This document shows positions 58,653-64,000 of a stretch of DNA of 64,000 bases, piece after piece (within the stretch, counting starts at the first letter, position 1; every line of letters starts with the position of its first letter). Source of the DNA: Hyphomonadaceae bacterium BRH_c29 (lineage in GTDB: Bacteria > Pseudomonadota > Alphaproteobacteria > Caulobacterales > Hyphomonadaceae); NCBI GenBank assembly GCA_000961695.1, contig LADW01000032.1, positions 62,001-126,000 of the forward strand. The letters run 5' to 3'. A program made the translations under genes and the position numbers. The notes beneath the pieces were generated by a model. It was not told the DNA's origin. It ran no database searches and saw only the letters and a program-made list of their open reading frames with translations.

Positions 58653-60446
58653 ATGTCAGACCTGAAAGCGCGAGGATTTGCGCATTGGGGCCGGTCGTCT
58701 CTTTCGGCTGGTTTGTCTGCAATCGCTTTGTTGATCGCTACAGCGGTGCCCGCCAGCGCGCAAAGCGCGGATGATCGTCCCAATATCGTGCTGATTCTGG
58801 TCGACGACGCGGCGCTGATGGATTTTGGCGCCTATGGCGGTGAAGCGCGGACGCCGAACATTGATGCCCTGACGGCGCGCGGTGCCATGTTCCGGCGCCA
58901 TTATTCCTCGCCGCTCTGCTCACCCTCTCGTGCCATGCTGCTGACCGGCATGGACAACCACCAGACCGGTATTGCGACCATTCCGGAAGTGCTCCCGAAG
59001 GAGCATGTCGGAAAACCGGGCTACACGATGCATCTGGAGCCGGGCATCCTGACCCTGGCCGACAGACTTAGCGCGGCGGGCTATCGGACGCTGATGTCCG
59101 GCAAGTGGCATCTCGGCAGCGGCGCGGGCGACTTGCCCAATGCGCATGGCTTTGACCATTCGCTCGCACTGGATGCGTCCGGCGCCGACAACTGGTCCGA
59201 CAAGTCCTACATGCCCTATTACCAGAAGGCCCCGTGGTATGAGGACGGCAAGCCCGCAGATATGCCGGACTCGTTCTATTCTTCGACTCTGATCGTCGAC
59301 CGGATGATGGACTATCTCGATGCCGGAAATCAGGATGAGCCTTTCTTCGCCTATGTCGCTTTCCAGGCCATTCATATTCCGGTGCAGGCGCCGCCAGAAC
59401 TGACGGCGGGTTATGACGGTGTCTATGATGCCGGCTGGAACGCCTTGCGTCAGGCGCGCTGGGAAAAGGCCAAATCCATCGGCCTCATTCCGCAAGACGC
59501 GCCGCTCGCAGCCATGCCCGCCGAGATGCGCGCCTGGAGCGACCTCTCGGCCGATGACCAGGCGCTCTATGCTGCCCGCATGCAGGTCAACGCGGCGATG
59601 ATGGAGGCCATGGATGTCGAGATTGGCCGTCTGGTCGAGCACCTGAAACAGACGGGCAAGTACGACAACACGATCTTCGTCGTCACATCGGATAATGGCC
59701 CTGAGCCATCCCGGGGCGATGACGACATCCGCCTCACCATCTGGATGAAGATGCACGGCTATCATATCGGCCTGGAAGGCATCGGAGAGGAAGGCAGCTG
59801 GGGCTTTATCGGACCGGAATGGGCGATTGCGGCGGCCTCTCCGAACAACATGTTCAAGTTCCTGGGCTCCGAAGGGGGCTTGCGTGTTCCGATGATCATG
59901 GCGGGGCCGGGCATTCCGGAGGGTGAGAAACTCGACACGAGAACCCTCGTCATGGATATCGCGCCGACGCTGCTGCAGTACGCGGGCGTTGATGATCCGG
60001 ATGGCGCCATCATGGGAAGAAGCCTGGAGCCGGTTATCTCCGGTGCGACCGACGCAGTCTACCACCCCGGCGATGCGGTCGGCTTTGAAGTGTCCGGCAA
60101 TTCCGCGATCCTGAAGGGGCCTTGGAAGATCACGCGGAACCAGAAGCCGCATGGAGACGGCAAATGGCGCCTCTACAATATCGAGCAGGACCCGGGCGAA
60201 ACAGCGGATCTGAGCGGCGCCGAGCCGGACGTCTTTGCCGACATGCTGGCGGAGTACCAGGCCTACAGCAAAAGGGTCGGCGTGCTGGAAGTGCCGGAGG
60301 GCTATGACTCGCTGAAAGAGATCACGCGGAACACGCTGGCGCGTCAGTTCAAGGCGTACTGGATGCAGCTCTTCGTATTGCTTGCGGTCACCCTCGGTCT
60401 CCTTTGGGTCACCGTACGTCTCCTGCTGAGGCTTCTGCGTCGCTGA
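58653..60446 (+). CDS. Sulfatase (formylglycine type, CxPxR) with C-terminal TM
   Basis: 'RPNIVLILVDDAALMDFGAYGG', active site 'SSPLCSPSRAMLLTG', 'SGKWHLG'; C-terminal 'AYWMQLFVLLAVTLGLLWVTVRLLLRLLRR'. Confidence 0.95.
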   Translation: MSDLKARGFAHWGRSSLSAGLSAIALLIATAVPASAQSADDRPNIVLILVDDAALMDFGAYGGEARTPNIDALTARGAMFRRHYSSPLCSPSRAMLLTGMDNHQTGIATIPEVLPKEHVGKPGYTMHLEPGILTLADRLSAAGYRTLMSGKWHLGSGAGDLPNAHGFDHSLALDASGADNWSDKSYMPYYQKAPWYEDGKPADMPDSFYSSTLIVDRMMDYLDAGNQDEPFFAYVAFQAIHIPVQAPPELTAGYDGVYDAGWNALRQARWEKAKSIGLIPQDAPLAAMPAEMRAWSDLSADDQALYAARMQVNAAMMEAMDVEIGRLVEHLKQTGKYDNTIFVVTSDNGPEPSRGDDDIRLTIWMKMHGYHIGLEGIGEEGSWGFIGPEWAIAAASPNNMFKFLGSEGGLRVPMIMAGPGIPEGEKLDTRTLVMDIAPTLLQYAGVDDPDGAIMGRSLEPVISGATDAVYHPGDAVGFEVSGNSAILKGPWKITRNQKPHGDGKWRLYNIEQDPGETADLSGAEPDVFADMLAEYQAYSKRVGVLEVPEGYDSLKEITRNTLARQFKAYWMQLFVLLAVTLGLLWVTVRLLLRLLRR

Positions 60447-60538
60447 GCGGTCGCACAATCTCTTGACCTCGAAATAAAATGGCATGAATAGTGTCATAAC
60501 ATAAGACGGGTCAAAGCCCGCAGAGGAGGGATAGCAGG

Positions 60539-61576
60539 ATGGCGCGACCTGAAGAGGATCGACTGAGGCTGATGGGGGCGCCTGGCTCGCCCTACACACG
60601 GAAAATGCTGGCTCTGTTGCGCTACCGACGTATCCCTTATGCGATGCTGTGGGGCGGTCACCAGAACCCGATCGAGGGCTTGCCGTCACCCAAAGTCAAA
60701 TTGCTTCCGACGTTCTATTTCACCGGCGCCGACGGCACGATTGAGGCGGCAGTGGATTCCACGCCCATCACGCGGCGGCTGGAAACCGAATATGAGGGGC
60801 GAAGCGTTCTCCCGTCTGATCCGGTGCTGGCTTACCTGAACGAGCTGATCGAAGACTATGCCGACGAGTGGCTCACCAAGGCGATGTTTCACTATCGTTG
60901 GTACTTTGAGGCGGACCGGGACAATGCCGGACCGCTTCTCGTCTACTGGTCGCTGCCCACGCTCGCCGGGCCGGACGCCCAGCGTATGGCCGACATGTTC
61001 AGCAAGCGCCAGACCGAGCGGCTCTATGTGGTCGGTTCCAATGACGTCACCGCCTCGACCATCGAGGAAAGCTATCTCCGCTTCATCGATATTCTGGACG
61101 CGCTTCTGCAGTACGCAGGATATGTTCTCGGCGCGCGGCCTTCGTCTGCCGATTTTGCAATCTATGGACAGTTGACCCAGCTTGCCATCGTCGAACCGAC
61201 CTCTGCGGCCCTCACGCGGGCGCGTTCGGCGCGGGTGCGGGCCTGGCTGGACCGCATGGAGGACCTCTCCGGGCTTGAGCCGTCTGACGCGGACTGGTTC
61301 ATGCCGGATCAGGCCGGGAAGGTGCTGAAGCCACTGCTGGCCGAGATCGGTCGTGTCTACCTGCCGTTCCTGAAAGCGAATGCTGAAGCGCTGGCCGCCG
61401 GAAAACCGGACTTCGAAACCGAAATCGACGGGCAGGCCTGGCAGCAACCGACCTTCCCCTATCAGGCCAAATGCCTGCAAAGCCTGCTACAAACAGCAAA
61501 GGCTCTGCCTGTGGATGTGCGGGATGCCCTGAACAAACACTTGTCCGGAACAGGCTGCGAAGCCCTCATTCAATAA
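60539..61576 (+). CDS. Glutathione S-transferase family protein
   Basis: N-terminal thioredoxin-like 'LRLMGAPGSPYTRKMLALLRYRRIPYAML', 'DSTPITRRLE'; C-terminal helical domain. Confidence 0.85.
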   Translation: MARPEEDRLRLMGAPGSPYTRKMLALLRYRRIPYAMLWGGHQNPIEGLPSPKVKLLPTFYFTGADGTIEAAVDSTPITRRLETEYEGRSVLPSDPVLAYLNELIEDYADEWLTKAMFHYRWYFEADRDNAGPLLVYWSLPTLAGPDAQRMADMFSKRQTERLYVVGSNDVTASTIEESYLRFIDILDALLQYAGYVLGARPSSADFAIYGQLTQLAIVEPTSAALTRARSARVRAWLDRMEDLSGLEPSDADWFMPDQAGKVLKPLLAEIGRVYLPFLKANAEALAAGKPDFETEIDGQAWQQPTFPYQAKCLQSLLQTAKALPVDVRDALNKHLSGTGCEALIQ

Positions 61577-61595
61577 TCATCGGATCGACAAACAC

Positions 61596-63257
61596 ATGCT
61601 GAAGAAAATTCTGATTGGCCTTGTGCTCGCCGTTCTCGTTGTGGCGGGGCTCGCATGGTTCAATAAGAAAGCGATCATCCTCCAGATCGCCGCCAGTTCT
61701 GGCAAAGTGGAGGTCGCAGCCAATCGAGAGGTAGTCTGGGACAAGGGGCCTGATGCGCCGGAGACGGATCGGTCAGCTGGCCCACCGAACGTCGTGTTCA
61801 TTGTCGCCGACGATCTTGGCATAAATGACATTTCAACATTTGGGGGCGGTGTCGCCGGCGGTCTGGTGCCTACACCTAATATTGACCGGTTGGCCGCACG
61901 CGGGGCGATTTTCAATCAGGCTTATGCTGGTACCGGCACCTGTGCTCCGTCGCGGGCCATGCTTATGACGGGTCGATATCCCACGCGGACCGGATTTGAG
62001 TTTACACCAACGCCCGACGGCATGGGCCGCATCGTGTCCATGTTTACCAATGACCAGCATCGAGGTCTTCCACCGACCATCTGGAACAAGGAGGCCGACG
62101 AAGGCGGCGTGCCTTTCGCGGAGCAAGGCCTGCCGGGTGAGGAAGTCACCATTGCCGAGCTGATGAAGCAGGCCGGGTATCACACGGTCCACATCGGCAA
62201 GTGGCACCTCGGCCGCAGTGAGGAGTCGCGCCCGACGTCGCAAGGCTTCGATGAGAGCCTGCTTATGGCGAGCGGACTGTACCTTCCAGAGGGCGACCCG
62301 GACGTGGTGAACGCGAAACTGGATTTCGACCCGATCGACAAATTCCTCTGGGCACGGATGCAGTATGCTGCCTCCTTCAACAACAGCGAGTGGTTTGAAC
62401 CGGGTGGATACCTGACGGACTATTGGACCGAAGAAGCCGGAAAGGTCATCGAAGCGAACCGCAACCGGCCGTTCTTCCTGTATCTGGCGCATTGGGGCGT
62501 GCACACGCCGCTTCAGGCGACAAAGAAAGACTATGACGCCGTCGGTGATATTCAGCCGGAGCGCCTTCGCGTTTATGCCGCCATGGTCCGTGCGCTTGAT
62601 CGCAGTGTCGGTGAGCTGATGGACAAGCTGGAAGCAGAAGGCCTCGCGGACAATACGGTTGTCGTCTTCACATCAGACAATGGCGGGGCTGGCTATATCG
62701 GTCTGCCGGAGGTCAATGCGCCCTATCGCGGCTGGAAAATTACTTTGTTCGAAGGCGGCATCCGTGTGCCGATGCTCCTCTCTTGGCCGGGCCACATCGC
62801 GCCAGACACGCGGATTGATACGCCTGTTGCCCATGTCGACCTGATGCCGACACTTGCCGCAATTGCAGGGGCGGCTCTGCCCGCAGGTATCGAGATCGAC
62901 GGGGAAGACCTACTGCCGGAGGCCGAAGGCACGGGCAAGATCAGCCGACCCGATGATGCGATTTATTGGTCCAGCGGCTATTACCGCGTCGTGCGGGCCG
63001 GGGACTGGAAGTTGCAGGTGAATGGAAAGCAGGAAAAATCCTGGCTGTTCGACCTCGGGTCCGATCCGACCGAGCAGACCAATCTTGCTGAGACCCGGCC
63101 TGAAAAGCTGGCGGAACTGCAGGCCCTCATCGACGCCCATTGGGCCAATGCGCGCGCGCCGCTTTACCCGTACAAGATTGAAAGCCCGATTCCGGTCGAC
63201 AAGACCTCAGCAGATACAATCGAGCCGGGAGACGAGTACGTTTACTGGCCGAACTGA
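61596..63257 (+). CDS. Arylsulfatase (formylglycine type, CxPxR)
   Basis: 'PPNVVFIVADDLGINDISTFGGG', active site 'GTGTCAPSRAMLMTGRYPTRTGFE', 'HIGKWHLGRSE'. Confidence 0.96.
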   Translation: MLKKILIGLVLAVLVVAGLAWFNKKAIILQIAASSGKVEVAANREVVWDKGPDAPETDRSAGPPNVVFIVADDLGINDISTFGGGVAGGLVPTPNIDRLAARGAIFNQAYAGTGTCAPSRAMLMTGRYPTRTGFEFTPTPDGMGRIVSMFTNDQHRGLPPTIWNKEADEGGVPFAEQGLPGEEVTIAELMKQAGYHTVHIGKWHLGRSEESRPTSQGFDESLLMASGLYLPEGDPDVVNAKLDFDPIDKFLWARMQYAASFNNSEWFEPGGYLTDYWTEEAGKVIEANRNRPFFLYLAHWGVHTPLQATKKDYDAVGDIQPERLRVYAAMVRALDRSVGELMDKLEAEGLADNTVVVFTSDNGGAGYIGLPEVNAPYRGWKITLFEGGIRVPMLLSWPGHIAPDTRIDTPVAHVDLMPTLAAIAGAALPAGIEIDGEDLLPEAEGTGKISRPDDAIYWSSGYYRVVRAGDWKLQVNGKQEKSWLFDLGSDPTEQTNLAETRPEKLAELQALIDAHWANARAPLYPYKIESPIPVDKTSADTIEPGDEYVYWPN

Positions 63258-63260
63258 GGG

Positions 63261-64000
63261 TTACTGCGCACCTGACGTACCCGCATCGCGAACGATGCGG
63301 AAGCCGATATGGTTGGAAGAGAAGTCATTCTCTTCCGGCTGTTTCGCGGCGGGACGATAGCGGCGGCAGAAATTGTCTGCACACAGATAGGATCCGCCCT
63401 TGATCGTGTGCGTGTTCTGGCCGTAAGGCGTGTCGGTCCACTCCCACACATTTCCGATCATGTCATAGGCGCCGATCTTGTCCGGGCCGAAACATCCGGC
63501 CGGAGACGTGCCGGCAAAGCCGTCATCGGATGTATTCACCACCGGAAAGATACCCTGCCACGTATTGGCGCGGGGCTTGCCGGTCTCGTCATAGGCGCCG
63601 GATGTCGGGCGATCAGCGTCAGGTATGCCCAGTGAAGCGGCGTATTCCCACTCCACCTCTGACGGCAGGCGCCCACCGGCCCAGGCGGCATAGGCGCGGG
63701 CATCTGCGAGCGAGACATGAACTACGGGGTGGCGTTCACGTCCGGATATGTCGGAACCTGGGCCTTCAGGGGTCTTCCAGGTTGCGCCGGGCACCAGTTT
63801 CCAGGGGTATAGTCCCGATGCGCCCGATGAGACGGTGAAGACGGCTGAGCCTGCTTCAGGACCACCGGCCTCTGCGCTGCGCTCTGCGTCCGTCACATAG
63901 CCCGTCTCTTCCACAAAGGTGGCGAACTCCGCGTTCGTCACTTCATGTGAGAGCAGGTCGAACGCCTCGACATGGAGTGTCATGGTCGGTGCTTCTTCGG
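63261..64000 (-). CDS. Formylglycine-generating (sulfatase-modifying) enzyme, truncated by window end
   Basis: Frame stays open past 63983 (…EEAPT-MTLHVEAFDLLSHEVTNAEFATFV); 'RLPSEVEWEYAA', 'NVWEWTDTPYG', 'IKGGSYLCADNFCRRYRPAAK', 'HIGFRIVRD'. Confidence 0.92.
   Translation of the reverse strand, partial: EEAPTMTLHVEAFDLLSHEVTNAEFATFVEETGYVTDAERSAEAGGPEAGSAVFTVSSGASGLYPWKLVPGATWKTPEGPGSDISGRERHPVVHVSLADARAYAAWAGGRLPSEVEWEYAASLGIPDADRPTSGAYDETGKPRANTWQGIFPVVNTSDDGFAGTSPAGCFGPDKIGAYDMIGNVWEWTDTPYGQNTHTIKGGSYLCADNFCRRYRPAAKQPEENDFSSNHIGFRIVRDAGTSGAQ

Noticed and set aside
58920-60689. 589-aa - ORF
   Set aside because: Antisense to the sulfatase with clear CxPxR motif; shadow ORF.
1-64000. CRISPR arrays, tRNA/rRNA genes, transposases, integrases, toxin-antitoxin or phage genes
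   Set aside because: None recognised on reading the ORF track and sequence; no tRNA or mobile-element call could be supported.

Overview
64 kb of a GC-rich bacterial chromosome, probably alphaproteobacterial. Hyphomonadaceae/Caulobacterales-like is my inference from gene content and the many TonB-dependent receptors. No rRNA, tRNA, CRISPR array, integrase, transposase or phage gene was recognised. Left to right: an ECF sigma factor with a Ser/Thr-kinase-TPR protein; cobQ and a B12 TonB receptor under a cobalamin riboswitch; a proline block (proB divergent from proC-proA-putP); a phosphorus-scavenging block (PHP phosphodiesterase, PhoD, TonB receptor, NagD-like HAD phosphatase, RpiR/SIS regulator, PhnD-PhnC-PhnE); an acyl-CoA synthetase; ahpC-ahpF; a block with a Tat/lipobox D-amino-acid oxidase, an orphan ANTAR antiterminator, a TonB receptor with a structured leader, a TauE/SafE permease and a Tat-type histidinol-phosphate-aminotransferase-like protein; a heavy-metal RND efflux operon with its own two-component system; a TetR-linked block (TonB receptor, DUF2817 hydrolase, isochorismatase-like hydrolase, M19 dipeptidase); btuFCD under a second, nearly identical cobalamin riboswitch; an ECF11/ChrR-like pair with an FAD oxidoreductase and DUF1365; and two sulfatases, a GST and a formylglycine-generating enzyme cut by the window edge. 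The best candidates for undescribed biology are (1) the ANTAR protein next to a TonB-receptor leader carrying two hexaloop hairpins, linked to exported amino-acid enzymes; (2) an RpiR-controlled organophosphate scavenging system with a shared ATTGA-N7-TCAAT operator; and (3) a ChrR-like anti-sigma factor that appears to lack the canonical zinc-binding cysteines. All family calls are by eye from the translations. Motif and hairpin coordinates were read directly from the sequence and no folding or database search was run.
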